NCBI GenBank assembly: GCA_029975215.1
Contig: JARKPO010000019.1
Location: 34,283-98,282, forward strand
Origin: Levilinea sp.
GTDB lineage: Bacteria; Chloroflexota; Anaerolineae; Anaerolineales; Anaerolineaceae
Direction of reading: 5' to 3'
DNA length: 64,000 nt
Part shown: positions 37,600 to 46,255 of the stretch, piece after piece
How the letters are laid out: the number at the start of each line of letters is the position of its first letter
Position numbering within the stretch: the stretch's first letter is position 1
The notes under the pieces: generated by a model
Databases searched by the model: none
What the model saw: only the letters and a program-made list of their open reading frames with translations
What the model was told of the DNA's origin: nothing
Made by a program: the position numbers and the translations under genes

Positions 37600-38496
37600 T
37601 TATTGACCCAGCCGCAGCGATCCCCAAGTGGTGGGGTCGGCGGCCTTCCAGCCGTACACCCCGCCCACCAGGCTCTGCCGCGCGGCCTGATCCGAATCGT
37701 TATCCGATATCACCACCGCAAAGCCCAATTCATCTCCGCCCTGCGGCTGAAGCCCTAAAACCTCCCAGGGGATAGCCACCTCCATCAGATACCCGTTTTC
37801 GTGGTCTGACGGGTAAGCCCAGGCGAAGATCTCCACCTCACTGCGCAGTCCGCGAAGGTTGGCCGGAGCTGCCTGATAGGCTCCCGGGTTTTCCCCCACC
37901 TTGGGCGCACCCGCCATCAGCCAGAGCTGATGGTCATCCACATTGCGCTGCGGTCTGTTAAAATCTCCCGTTAAGTCCGTATCCACGCACACCAGCACCG
38001 CATCCCACACTTGCCAATCCTCACCCGTTCCATTCTGGCGGTACACATCGTCCTTGATCTTGACTCCCAGATACAGGTTCTGATAATCCCACCCCACCTG
38101 CACGGCGGCAGACAGATCCAAAGGTCCCTCCCAGTTTTCCCGCCCTTCCAGCAGCAAAGTCGCAGCCGCGGGGGTGAAACCGCTCCATTCTTCCAGATCC
38201 CCGTCCACCTCCGGCCGCGTGCTGAAATACGCCGCCGTCCATCCATTACGCTGCGGCGGAGCCTGTGTGGGCGCGGTAGTGGGGTTGACCATCTCGGTCA
38301 CCGCCAGCGCCAGGGGCGTCTCGGTCGCCTGAGGCTGGGCCGGTGCAGTTTGGGTCGGCCTCAGGTTAGCCGTGGCACTGGGCTGATACACCGCCGTCAT
38401 GGTGGCATTGGGTGCGAGTGTCGGGCTGCCCGCCGCCGTGCAGGCGCTCAGCAAAATAAGGATGCACAGAGAAATCAGCGCGCGAGTCCAGGCCAT
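37600..38496 (-). CDS. Lipoprotein with CBM9-like domain (paralogue)
   Basis: A 298-residue lipoprotein with lipobox LLSAC (Cys19), a ~75-residue Thr/Pro/Ala-rich linker, and a CBM9-like domain. The landmarks match the neighbour: PEVDGDLEEWSGFTP, VGWDYQNLYLGVKIKDDVY, DAVLVCVDTDLTGDFN and TTWGSLRLGQ. Clear tandem duplication with the next gene. It might serve in binding a surface or environmental polysaccharide. No enzyme gene adjoins it. Confidence 0.82.
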   Translation of the reverse strand: MAWTRALISLCILILLSACTAAGSPTLAPNATMTAVYQPSATANLRPTQTAPAQPQATETPLALAVTEMVNPTTAPTQAPPQRNGWTAAYFSTRPEVDGDLEEWSGFTPAAATLLLEGRENWEGPLDLSAAVQVGWDYQNLYLGVKIKDDVYRQNGTGEDWQVWDAVLVCVDTDLTGDFNRPQRNVDDHQLWLMAGAPKVGENPGAYQAAPANLRGLRSEVEIFAWAYPSDHENGYLMEVAIPWEVLGLQPQGGDELGFAVVISDNDSDQAARQSLVGGVYGWKAADPTTWGSLRLGQ

Positions 38497-38612
38497 TCTT
38501 CGAGTCCTTGAGTCCAGATTTGTTTCTATTATACGCGTCCACTCACAGGTGCAGCGGATTTGCTCACCAAAATCTGCCCGCCGATTTTGGGCCGCAGGGC
38601 TTGCCCTCAGGA

Positions 38613-38618
38613 TATAAT
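38613..38618 (+). promoter_or_regulatory. -10 box placed for a leaderless transcript (NrtR-like gene)
   Basis: TATAAT ends 7 nt before the ATG at 38626, with no Shine-Dalgarno sequence between. Confidence 0.5.
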
Positions 38619-38625
38619 TAACCGT

Positions 38626-39273
38626 ATGAGTGTCCCTGTCGTCTCCCCTCCGGTTGAAGTCCGTGTGGTCATCTTTGGTCTGCAGTCCGACCGGCTGTCA
38701 ACCCTGCTGCTGCCCTACCCGCCCCAGCAATGGCAGCTTCCGGGCCGCCCGCACACCCTGGGTCAGTCGTTGGAAGACACCGCCAATGCCTCGGTTTGTC
38801 ACGCAGCTGGGCCGCTGGAAATTTATCTGGAACAGCTCTACACCTACGGTGATTCGGCCCGCGGGGGCGTTTCGGTGGTGTATTTTGCCCTACTGCCCAC
38901 CAGCGCCGCCCACCCCGAAGCCCTGCAGGCTTCCGGAGCCGATTGGAAACCCGTAGACGCTCTCCCCGCCCTGGCCTTTGACCACGCCAGCATCCTCACC
39001 TATGCCCTGCGCCGCCTACGCTACAAGCTGGAATATACCGCCGTCGGCTTTGAGCTTCTCCCCGAAACCTTCACCCTCACCGAGCTCCAGCGCACCTATG
39101 AATTGATCCTGGGTGAAAAACTGGACAAGCGCAATTTCCGCCGCCGCATCCTGCAGGCCGGGGTGATCGAACCCACCTCGCATCGGCGCGCGGGTGAAGG
39201 CCGCCCAGCCCAGTTGTTCCGCTACCGCGCCGATGCCGTGGCCGAGGTCAAAGCCCGCCGGCTCTTCCCCTAG
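38626..39273 (+). CDS. NrtR-like regulator: degenerate Nudix domain with C-terminal winged helix
   Basis: A 215-residue protein from the ATG at 38626. Residues ~10-130 have a Nudix-like fold, but the Nudix box is degraded: LPGRPHTLGQSLEDTANASV lacks the REUXEE catalytic core. Residues ~140-215 form a winged helix with FTLTELQRTYELILGEKLDKRNFRRRIL in parts, the NrtR signature. NrtR proteins are repressors that sense ADP-ribose-type NAD metabolites with an inactive Nudix domain. No NAD gene lies nearby, so its target is unknown. Confidence 0.8.
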   Translation: MSVPVVSPPVEVRVVIFGLQSDRLSTLLLPYPPQQWQLPGRPHTLGQSLEDTANASVCHAAGPLEIYLEQLYTYGDSARGGVSVVYFALLPTSAAHPEALQASGADWKPVDALPALAFDHASILTYALRRLRYKLEYTAVGFELLPETFTLTELQRTYELILGEKLDKRNFRRRILQAGVIEPTSHRRAGEGRPAQLFRYRADAVAEVKARRLFP

Positions 39274-39302
39274 CCGCTGCTCGTCATCCTGACCAGCGGT
39301 CT

Positions 39303-39791
39303 TCAATCCCCCAGCAGCTTTTCCATATCACGAATAAACGCCAAAAACCTGTCCTCCAGGGTCTGTTTAAGCGTTTCCGGGGAATCAAAATCCGGCTGTG
39401 CCACCAGCGTCGTTTCGATGATCGAATCCACCCCTGGGCTGACCGCGGACAGGACGTAGTTCCCCAAAGGTTTGCCGCTCAGCCGCGCAATCGTATCCGC
39501 CTGCACCTTGCGGTTGCTGCCCGCCAGCCAGGCCTCAAAGGCGTTTTTCTCATGCACATACACCAACGCGATTTTCAGCTTCTGTTCCCGCAGCGCCGGG
39601 GGTGTAAAGGCAAAGTAGGTCATATCCATGTAGCCAGGGTAGAGCGAGCTGACCGCATAGTCCGCATGCCGGTTTTGCAGGTCGGCCGCCAACCCTGTCA
39701 TAAAAGTCATCAGACCCTTATAGGCCTTTTGGATCTGCCCTTTTTCCAACTGGCGTTGATATTCCTGGATGTTTGAATTCAATGTATCCAT
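39303..39791 (-). CDS. Conserved hypothetical protein (possible DUF7000-like)
   Basis: A 162-residue soluble protein from the ATG at 39791, with GAGG upstream and the start just past the preceding stop. It is mixed alpha/beta with SSLYPGYMDMTYFAFTP, a hydrophobic strand LKIALVYVHEKNAFEAWLAGSNR (in pieces) and a helical tail. It resembles small uncharacterised proteins of the DUF7000 type, but I cannot confirm the family. It is translationally coupled to the DUF3795-like gene. No function is proposed. Confidence 0.6.
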   Translation of the reverse strand: MDTLNSNIQEYQRQLEKGQIQKAYKGLMTFMTGLAADLQNRHADYAVSSLYPGYMDMTYFAFTPPALREQKLKIALVYVHEKNAFEAWLAGSNRKVQADTIARLSGKPLGNYVLSAVSPGVDSIIETTLVAQPDFDSPETLKQTLEDRFLAFIRDMEKLLGD

Positions 39792-39793
39792 CC

Positions 39794-40240
39794 TCAATCC
39801 TCGTTCCAGCGGTATTTCGGGTTGCGCCGCAAATCATCCAGCTGACAGTTCATGCACAGGCCGTTATGGCAGCAAAGGCTGCCCCCACAGGTGGGGCAGC
39901 GCCATTTTTGCGCCTCTTGCGCTAAAAGGGCTGCCATCCCCTGGTCGCGAATTTGATCCAGGTTGGCGATCATGCTCATGTGGTATTTCGTGCGGTAGCG
40001 TTTATCCAGGGCTTTCAGGCGTTTGCAGGGGTAAACCGCACATTCAAAGCAGAAACGCAGCGTTCCCTGGGCCAGCTGCTCACACACATCCCCCATGTGC
40101 AGACAGTTCTGCCCCCGCGGGATGCAGCCCGGGCAATATGTTCGGCGAAAGCCCTTTTTATTCAGATCGTGCAGCCTGAACTGATAAGCAGCACACAGGG
40201 CGCAGTTCATCCCACAGGGAGCGATGAGATCTTCGTTCAT
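39794..40240 (-). CDS. DUF3795-like cysteine-rich zinc-binding protein
   Basis: A 148-residue protein from the ATG at 40240 (GGAGGG 7 nt upstream). It begins APCGMNCALCAAYQF, followed by YCPGCIPRGQNCLHMGDVC and CFECAVYPCKRLKALDKRY, the Cys pattern of DUF3795. A C-terminal ribbon with CPTCGGSLCCHNGLCMNC adds another likely zinc site. It sits between the methyltransferase RlmD-like gene and a small hypothetical gene. Function unknown. Confidence 0.8.
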   Translation of the reverse strand: MNEDLIAPCGMNCALCAAYQFRLHDLNKKGFRRTYCPGCIPRGQNCLHMGDVCEQLAQGTLRFCFECAVYPCKRLKALDKRYRTKYHMSMIANLDQIRDQGMAALLAQEAQKWRCPTCGGSLCCHNGLCMNCQLDDLRRNPKYRWNED

Positions 40241-40261
40241 CCGCAAGCCCTCCTTTCCCGC

Positions 40262-41506
40262 CTAGATGCCGGTTTTTGTCAGCCAGGCAACTGCCTCCAG
40301 GTGGTAGGTCTGTGGAAAGAGATCAAAAGGCGTCACCTCGCGCAGGCTGTAACCGCTCTTCACCATGCGCGCCAGGTCGCGGGCCAAAGTTGCCGGGTCG
40401 CAGGATACGTACAAAATCCACTCCGGCTCCATGCTCACAATCGCGTCCAGGGCTGCCCGTTCCAGCCCAGCCCGCGGCGGGTCCACCACTATCCCGCGCG
40501 GCTTCACATTCAGCTTCGGCAGCACTTCTTCCGCCGCGCCCTCATACAGCTCCACATGCTCAAATTCATCCAGATTCACGGCAAAATCGGCACAGGCCTG
40601 CGGCGACATCTCCACCCCCACCAGTCTACCGGCCTTCGGGGCCAAAAACGCGCTGAACAGCCCCACCCCGCAGTACACGTCCAGAACCGTATCGCCAGCC
40701 CCCAGCGCCGCCCGCTCCACCACGTGCTTCACCAGGGCTTCCGCTTGGGCCGTGTTCACCTGAAAAAACGCCCCCGCCGACACGGTGAAGGCCCGCCCCA
40801 GCACCTCGAAGCGCGTGAAGTCATCCCCCGCCAGCACAATCGGGTCTTCGCTCTCTGGGCCCAACCACACCGCCGAAAGCGGCATATCCACCTGGAAGGT
40901 GGGAAGGGCACCTCCGCTGCTTTCCAAAGCCAAAAGGGCCTCATCCCCCTGGCGCACCGTCACGCGCTCCAACCCGGGCACAGGCTCTATTTCCAACAAA
41001 GGCCACAGCGCGTTCAGCTCTTCCTCCGGCAGGTGGCATTCTTCAACCGCCACCACCGTGTGCGAATTGGCCCGCTGAAAGCCCAGCCTGCCCTGCGCAT
41101 CCAGGTGAAACTGCATGGTGTTGCGGTAATTCCACGGGTTCGGGCTGGCCACAATCGGCTGCACGGGCGGGTCGGTAAAATGCCCAATGCGCTCCAACTG
41201 GTCTTTTAAAATCGCCTGTTTGGCCCGCAGCTGATCCTCATAGCGCAGGTGCTGGTAATGGCAGCCCCCGCACACACCGAAATGCCGACAGCGCGCCGTG
41301 ATGCGTTCCGGCGCAGGTTCCAGCACTTCCAAAAGCTCCGCGCGCACATGCCGCGGGTGTTCTTCCACCACCCGCACCCGTACCAGTTCCCCCGGCAGGC
41401 CAAAGGCCGCAAACAAGGCCCGCCCGTCCGGCAGGCGGCCTAAGGCCTCACCCCCATACACCAGGCGCTCCAACCGCACCTCAAACACTGCATTTTCGAT
41501 GCCCAT
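40262..41506 (-). CDS. TrmA/RlmD-family RNA (uracil-5-)-methyltransferase
   Basis: A 414-residue enzyme. An N-terminal TRAM domain is followed by cluster cysteines CRHFGVCGGC plus VEEC further on, which bind a [4Fe-4S] cluster in RlmD-type enzymes. The catalytic domain has DVYCGVGLFSAFLA (SAM motif), VDPPRAGLE and the nucleophile in YVSCDPATLARD. It should methylate uridine at C5 in 23S rRNA or tRNA. Which RNA cannot be decided. GAGGAC lies a few bases before the start. Confidence 0.92.
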   Translation of the reverse strand: MGIENAVFEVRLERLVYGGEALGRLPDGRALFAAFGLPGELVRVRVVEEHPRHVRAELLEVLEPAPERITARCRHFGVCGGCHYQHLRYEDQLRAKQAILKDQLERIGHFTDPPVQPIVASPNPWNYRNTMQFHLDAQGRLGFQRANSHTVVAVEECHLPEEELNALWPLLEIEPVPGLERVTVRQGDEALLALESSGGALPTFQVDMPLSAVWLGPESEDPIVLAGDDFTRFEVLGRAFTVSAGAFFQVNTAQAEALVKHVVERAALGAGDTVLDVYCGVGLFSAFLAPKAGRLVGVEMSPQACADFAVNLDEFEHVELYEGAAEEVLPKLNVKPRGIVVDPPRAGLERAALDAIVSMEPEWILYVSCDPATLARDLARMVKSGYSLREVTPFDLFPQTYHLEAVAWLTKTGI

Positions 41507-41609
41507 CTCGTCCTCCGCGTGTCATTCCCTGCCCCCCTGCTGTCTTGATTCTATCATGTTCCCCTCTTCGCGCGGCTGACTGGCGCATTAAGATCAAATT
41601 ATTCCTATT

Positions 41610-41638
41610 TTGACAATTTTGATGAAATCATGTATCAT
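41610..41638 (+). promoter_or_regulatory. Strong sigma70-type promoter of the ACIII operon
   Basis: TTGACA (41610-41615), a 17-nt spacer and TATCAT (41633-41638), in the most AT-rich stretch of the 300-nt gap 41507-41808. Within the spacer lies a TGAT-GAA-ATCA inverted repeat (41620-41630), similar to but not matching the CRP/FNR half-site layout. The leader to the first gene is about 165 nt. No other gene is seen in this gap. Confidence 0.75.
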
Positions 41639-41808
41639 TATTTTATTGTCACACACCAACCAGTGAATCACATAAGCCAATATCCCCGTTTCGCAGTATT
41701 ACGGCTGAACCCGGGTGGATGCAAGGGTTCAAGTTCAAATCGAAGCCTGTTTGCCCGGTAAGGCCCTGATGTACAGCGTTTCAAAATCATCTTTTGAGGA
41801 GAAACGGT

Positions 41809-42780
41809 ATGAAACGTCTCGATCCCTGGTACGGCGTCGTCTGGCTGTTCATCACTCTCCTGCTCATCCTGGGGGTCAGCTTCCAGTCTGCTGCGGCCCA
41901 GTCTTCCAGCGACGGTGATATTGCCCGCGGCGCCGCCCTGTATGATCATTGGGCAGCCGTGCTGGAAACTCAGCCCCCCGCCGGAAACATGCCCCTGTGG
42001 GACAGCCAATCCACCAACACCCGTTCCGGCGCGGATACCTGGCGCTGTTCCACCTGTCACGGTTGGGATTACCAGGGCAAAGACGGCGCTTACCGCGCTG
42101 GTTCCAATTACACCGGCTTTCCGGGCGTGCTGACCGCCGCGCAAAAAATGGACACTGCCCAAATCGTGGCTGTCCTTCAGGGCAAAACCAACCCCCAGCA
42201 TGACTTTTCTCCTTATCTGGATAACGCCAGCCTGAACGATCTGGCCGCCTTTCTAAAAAAAGGCGCGATGGACGACTCGCAGTTTATTGACCCCATCAGC
42301 CTGAAAGTCCTCGAGGGCAGCTTGACCCAGGGTCAAAAATTGTACGAGCAGCGCTGCGCCAGCTGCCACGGCAGCGATGGAGCCAAGATCGCCTTCCGCT
42401 TTGAGGGCACCGATGCCACCCTGGGTACTTTGGCCGCGGTGGACCCCTGGCGTTTCCTGCATAAAACCCGCTTTGGCACCCCTGGCACGCACATGCCCAT
42501 CGGCTACGAGCAGAACTGGACCGCTCAGGAAGGCCGGGATGTGCTCCTCTACGCTCAGTCCCTCCCCGGCGCCCTCCCCGAAACCCTCCAAAATCCATCC
42601 TTGGAAGGCCGCCCCACTCTGCCCGACCCATCCACTGGTGGGCCGGCCCAAAACTTCTTCACCGCCATCCTCACCGCCCTGGGGGCCATGGCCGCCAGCC
42701 TGGGCTTTGCGGTGCTTTTGGGTGGGGCCCTCATCGGCATCCTCCTGCTCATCGTGTGGTTAATCCGCGGACGGAAATAA
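41809..42780 (+). CDS. Membrane-anchored diheme cytochrome c of the ACIII operon
   Basis: A 323-residue protein from the ATG at 41809 (GAGGAG upstream; an ATG at 41794 lacks one). A signal peptide (~11-30) is followed by two cytochrome c domains with hemes at CSTCH (80-84) and CASCH (183-187), a Pro-rich linker and a C-terminal membrane helix (~295-318). It is first in the ACIII operon and not among the usual ActA-F subunits, so it may be the electron acceptor or an accessory subunit. The second domain has a possible axial Met in GTHMPIGYEQN. Confidence 0.88.
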   Translation: MKRLDPWYGVVWLFITLLLILGVSFQSAAAQSSSDGDIARGAALYDHWAAVLETQPPAGNMPLWDSQSTNTRSGADTWRCSTCHGWDYQGKDGAYRAGSNYTGFPGVLTAAQKMDTAQIVAVLQGKTNPQHDFSPYLDNASLNDLAAFLKKGAMDDSQFIDPISLKVLEGSLTQGQKLYEQRCASCHGSDGAKIAFRFEGTDATLGTLAAVDPWRFLHKTRFGTPGTHMPIGYEQNWTAQEGRDVLLYAQSLPGALPETLQNPSLEGRPTLPDPSTGGPAQNFFTAILTALGAMAASLGFAVLLGGALIGILLLIVWLIRGRK

Positions 42781-42819
42781 CGTTCACAGCAGCCCCTTTT
42801 TCCTGATAAGGAGTCATGT

Positions 42820-43356
42820 ATGGATAAAGTCATCGCCTTAACCAAACGGCCCGCCTTCCGCATCGGCGTGGGTTTGGTGCTGCTGGTTCTCCTGGCTGGC
42901 GCCGCTGGCGGTCTCTACTTCACCCAAACCCCACCCCCTCAGCCCATCCAATTCCCCCATAATTTGCACGTCGGCATCGGCGCCCAATGCCAGTACTGCC
43001 ACCCCGGCGTGGCCTGGGGGCCTACCGCGGGGCTGCCCTCCATCTCCAAATGTTGGGGCTGCCACCAGCAGGTGCAGAAGCAGTCCCCCGAGCTGGAAAA
43101 GCTGGCCGCCTATGTCAGCCGCAACGAGGCTGTCCCCTGGGTTCCCGTAGCCATCCAGCCCGATTTCGTTCATTTTAATCACCGCCCCCACGTGGCCGCC
43201 GGTGTCGCTTGCGAAACCTGTCACGGCGATCTAACCCAAATGACCGTCGCCGAACCTCAACCCCGCCAAAACATGGGCTGGTGTCTCGACTGCCATAAAA
43301 GCATGGCTCCCGAGAACTTCACCCGCCTCTCCGACTGCTCCATCTGCCATTACTAA
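42820..43356 (+). CDS. actA: ACIII subunit ActA, pentaheme cytochrome c
   Basis: A 178-residue protein with an N-terminal membrane anchor (~15-35) and five CxxCH motifs: CQYCH, CWGCH, CETCH, CLDCH and CSICH, the last ending the protein. Five hemes, an anchor and the spacing FPHNLHVG and VHFNHRPH, providing distal His ligands, match ActA of alternative complex III. It receives electrons from ActB and passes them to a mono-heme carrier. A GGAGTC ribosome-binding site precedes it. Confidence 0.95.
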   Translation: MDKVIALTKRPAFRIGVGLVLLVLLAGAAGGLYFTQTPPPQPIQFPHNLHVGIGAQCQYCHPGVAWGPTAGLPSISKCWGCHQQVQKQSPELEKLAAYVSRNEAVPWVPVAIQPDFVHFNHRPHVAAGVACETCHGDLTQMTVAEPQPRQNMGWCLDCHKSMAPENFTRLSDCSICHY

Positions 43357-43382
43357 TCCTGGCTGCTGCGAAAGGATGCGGT

Positions 43383-45515
43383 ATGACCAAAAAGTACACT
43401 CGCCGTGAATTCATCAAATTATCCGGACTTACTACCGCGGCTGCGGCCGTGCTCACCGGCTGCGGCCCGGCCTCCCGCTACGTGGTGCGCCGCCCCTACA
43501 CCGATATGCCGGAATATCAGCAAACCGGCCTAAGCACCTACTTTGCCACCACCTGCCGCGAATGTCCCGCGGGCTGCGGCCTCATCGTCCGCACCCACGA
43601 AGGCCGCGCCATCAAGGTGGAGGGCAACCCCGCCCACCCCGTCAACCGCGGCAAAGTCTGCTCACGCGGCCTCACCGCCGTGCAGGGCCTCTACAATCCC
43701 GACCGCATCACCGGCCCGCTGCAAGGCGGCTCCGAGATCACCTGGGATCAGGCTGTCGTACAGGTGAGTGAGGCCCTCAAAGCCGATCCGCAAGGCGTGG
43801 CCTTTTTTCTCGGTCTGGCCCCCGACCACCTCTTTGATCTGGTCTCTGAGCTAACCGCCGCTTTGGGCGCGCCGCCCCCCGTTCGCTATGGGGCCTACGG
43901 CATGTTTGAAGCCCGCCGCACCCTCACCGAGGCGGCCAAGCTCACCTTCGGTGTTGCGTCCATGCCCTTCTTCGACCTGGGCGAATCCGACTTCATCCTA
44001 TCCTTTGGGGCCAACTTCCTGGAGACCTGGGTATCTCCCCTGGCTTATGCCCGCGGCCTCAGTCAGATGCGCCGTGGAAAAAACAGCGCCCGCGGCCGTC
44101 TGGTGGTGATAGAGCCGCGCCAGTCCGTCACCTCCGGCACAGCGGACCTGTGGCTTGCCCCAGCCCCCGGCACCGAGGCGCTGGTAGCCGCCGCCCTGGC
44201 CAATCTGGTGGCAGCGCGTTTGGGTCTGTCTCTGCCCGACGACCTGGCCAGCGTGGACCCCAAACAGGCCGCCGCTGCCGCTGGAATCGCCTTTGAAAAG
44301 CTGCAAGAGGTGGCTGCCGGTTTTGCCTCTGCCCGCGCTCCGCTGGCCTTGCCCGGCGGCAGCGCCCTGGCGCATGCCAACGGCCTGTCAGCTGCCCGCG
44401 CCGTGCTGGCCCTGAACGCTCTGGTGAAGAACCTGGGCAGGCCCGGCGGCGTCTTCCTCACCCCCACCGACCCCGCCGCCAGTTCCTTTGCGGATGTGCA
44501 GGATCTGGTGGCCCGCATGAACGCTGGCAAGATCCACACCCTCTTCATCCACGGCGTCAACCCCGTTTTCGAGCTGCCCGCGGCTCTCGGCTTTGCCGCC
44601 GCCCTCAAAAAAGTGCCCCAGGTGGTGTCCTTTGCCTCCTTCCCTGACGAAACCGCCGCCCTCAGCACCCTCGTCCTCCCTGACCACACCCTGCTGGAAT
44701 CCTGGGGCTACCAGCGCACCCTGGCGGGTGCGGATCGCACGGCCTATTCTGCCGCCCAGCCTGTAGTCGTACCCCTGCATAACACCCGCGCCGCTGCAGA
44801 TGTGCTCCTGTCCGCTGCGCGCCAGCTCCCCACATTGGCCGCCGCCCTGCCCTACGCCGATGAGGTGGAATTCCTTCAGGCGCGCCTGCTGCCCTTGCTG
44901 GAAAGCCGCAAAGGATTCTATGACGCACCCGAGATCCTCACCTTCTGGTCTCAATGGCTGCAATACGGCGGCTGGTGGCCGCAGCGGGCCGGTCTGGAAG
45001 CGCCCATCGTCGCTGAGCTGTACGCCGCTGCCGCTCCGCTGACCCCGCCCGCACCCCTGGCCTCCGGCGAGCTTCATTTTTACACCTACCCCACCCAACT
45101 GGGCGACGGCAGCGGGGCCAACCGCCCCTGGCTGCAGGAAACCCCCGATCCCATGACCACCGTCATGTGGAATTCCTGGGTAGAAATCCATCCCGAAACC
45201 GCCGCCAAACTGGGCATTCACGATGACGACGTGGTGAAAATCGTCTCCGCCAGCGGTGAAATCGAAGCCGTTGCCTATCTTTATCCTGCCATCCGCCCCG
45301 ACACGGTGGCCGTGCCCTTTGGCCAGGGTCATTCTGCCCTCGGCCGTTACGCGGAAGGCCGCGGCGCTAACCCCGCTGCCCTACTGCCGCTATCGGTCAA
45401 CGAATCCGGTGACCTTTCCTTCGGCGACACCCGTGTATCTGTGCAGCCCACCGGTCAGCGCCGCCCCCTCAGCCGTATGGAAAACCGGCATGGGGTCTAC
45501 GATAAAGCCGAATAA
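43383..45515 (+). CDS. actB: ACIII subunit ActB, molybdopterin-oxidoreductase-like part (B1)
   Basis: A 710-residue exported protein. Twin-arginine signal RREFIKL leads to a lipobox-like LTGC (Cys27). A four-cysteine motif follows: C58, C61, C65 and C93. The remainder is a molybdopterin-oxidoreductase fold. In ACIII, ActB is usually one polypeptide joining this domain to a ferredoxin domain; here the ferredoxin part is a separate gene 20 nt on. Family knowledge says the ACIII version lacks molybdenum cofactor. The retained cysteines may still hold a cluster. Confidence 0.92.
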   Translation: MTKKYTRREFIKLSGLTTAAAAVLTGCGPASRYVVRRPYTDMPEYQQTGLSTYFATTCRECPAGCGLIVRTHEGRAIKVEGNPAHPVNRGKVCSRGLTAVQGLYNPDRITGPLQGGSEITWDQAVVQVSEALKADPQGVAFFLGLAPDHLFDLVSELTAALGAPPPVRYGAYGMFEARRTLTEAAKLTFGVASMPFFDLGESDFILSFGANFLETWVSPLAYARGLSQMRRGKNSARGRLVVIEPRQSVTSGTADLWLAPAPGTEALVAAALANLVAARLGLSLPDDLASVDPKQAAAAAGIAFEKLQEVAAGFASARAPLALPGGSALAHANGLSAARAVLALNALVKNLGRPGGVFLTPTDPAASSFADVQDLVARMNAGKIHTLFIHGVNPVFELPAALGFAAALKKVPQVVSFASFPDETAALSTLVLPDHTLLESWGYQRTLAGADRTAYSAAQPVVVPLHNTRAAADVLLSAARQLPTLAAALPYADEVEFLQARLLPLLESRKGFYDAPEILTFWSQWLQYGGWWPQRAGLEAPIVAELYAAAAPLTPPAPLASGELHFYTYPTQLGDGSGANRPWLQETPDPMTTVMWNSWVEIHPETAAKLGIHDDDVVKIVSASGEIEAVAYLYPAIRPDTVAVPFGQGHSALGRYAEGRGANPAALLPLSVNESGDLSFGDTRVSVQPTGQRRPLSRMENRHGVYDKAE

Positions 45516-45535
45516 TGGAATCAGGAGCGCATCTT

Positions 45536-46255
45536 ATGGCTGAAGTGACTGAAGAAAAAATGAAATGGGGCATGGCCATTGACCTGGATGTGTGTACCGG
45601 CTGCAATGCCTGCGTCACCGCCTGCGCTATGGAAAACAACATCCCCTTCACCGGCGAAGATGAGTCCAGCTATGGGCGCGGCCTGCACTGGATTCGCATC
45701 CAGCGCTATTGGCACGGCGACTATCCTGAAATTAAGCCCGATTACTCCCCCATGCTCTGCCAGCAGTGCGGCAACGCCCCCTGCGAGCCGGTTTGCCCGG
45801 TCTTCGCAGCCGTGCACAGCGAGGAAGAACGCATCAACCTCCAGGTGTACAACCGCTGCATCGGCACGCGCTACTGCGCCAATAACTGCCCCTACCTCTC
45901 CCGCGTGTTCAACTGGTTCGATTATGAGATCCCCGAACCAATGGCCTATTACCTCAACCCCTCGGTCACCGTTCGCCGCCGCGGGGTGATGGAAAAATGC
46001 ACCTTCTGCGTCCAGCGCATTCACGCCGGGCAGGAACAGGCCAAAGCGGAAGGCCGGTCCGTGCAGGACGGTGATATCGTCCCCGCCTGCGCCCAGGCCT
46101 GTCCCACCGACGCCATCATTTTTGGCGACCTCAGCGACCCGCAAAGCCGCGTCAGCCAGATGGCCCGCAGTCAGCGCAGTTTCCGCCAGCTGGAAGAATT
46201 GGGCACCGAGCCCCGCGTCATCTATCTGAAGGGAGGTGGACAATATGGCGGCTGA
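45536..46255 (+). CDS. actB: ACIII subunit ActB, iron-sulfur ferredoxin part (B2)
   Basis: A 239-residue protein with four cluster-binding groups: CTGCNACVTAC, CQQCGNAPCEPVC, CIGTRYCANNC and CTFC with CAQAC. The third has Thr in the second Cys position, the signature of a [3Fe-4S] cluster, so it should carry three [4Fe-4S] and one [3Fe-4S]. I chose the ATG at 45536 (AGGAG 8 nt upstream), since the ATG at 45515 overlaps the previous stop and lacks spacing. It relays electrons from menaquinol to ActA. Confidence 0.94.
   Translation: MAEVTEEKMKWGMAIDLDVCTGCNACVTACAMENNIPFTGEDESSYGRGLHWIRIQRYWHGDYPEIKPDYSPMLCQQCGNAPCEPVCPVFAAVHSEEERINLQVYNRCIGTRYCANNCPYLSRVFNWFDYEIPEPMAYYLNPSVTVRRRGVMEKCTFCVQRIHAGQEQAKAEGRSVQDGDIVPACAQACPTDAIIFGDLSDPQSRVSQMARSQRSFRQLEELGTEPRVIYLKGGGQYGG

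Noticed and set aside
39953..41209. 418-codon plus-strand frame opposite the RlmD-like gene
   Set aside because: Its His/Arg/Gln-rich composition is typical of an antisense shadow, and the opposite strand has a complete enzyme with catalytic motifs.
41620..41630. True FNR/CRP site in the ACIII promoter
   Set aside because: TGAT-N3-ATCA has the wrong spacing for TTGAT-N4-ATCAA; kept only as an inverted repeat.
43383..46255. Formate dehydrogenase or nitrate reductase reading of the molybdopterin-like and ferredoxin genes
   Set aside because: The pentaheme ActA upstream and NrfD-like, DUF3341 and monoheme cytochrome genes downstream fix this as alternative complex III.
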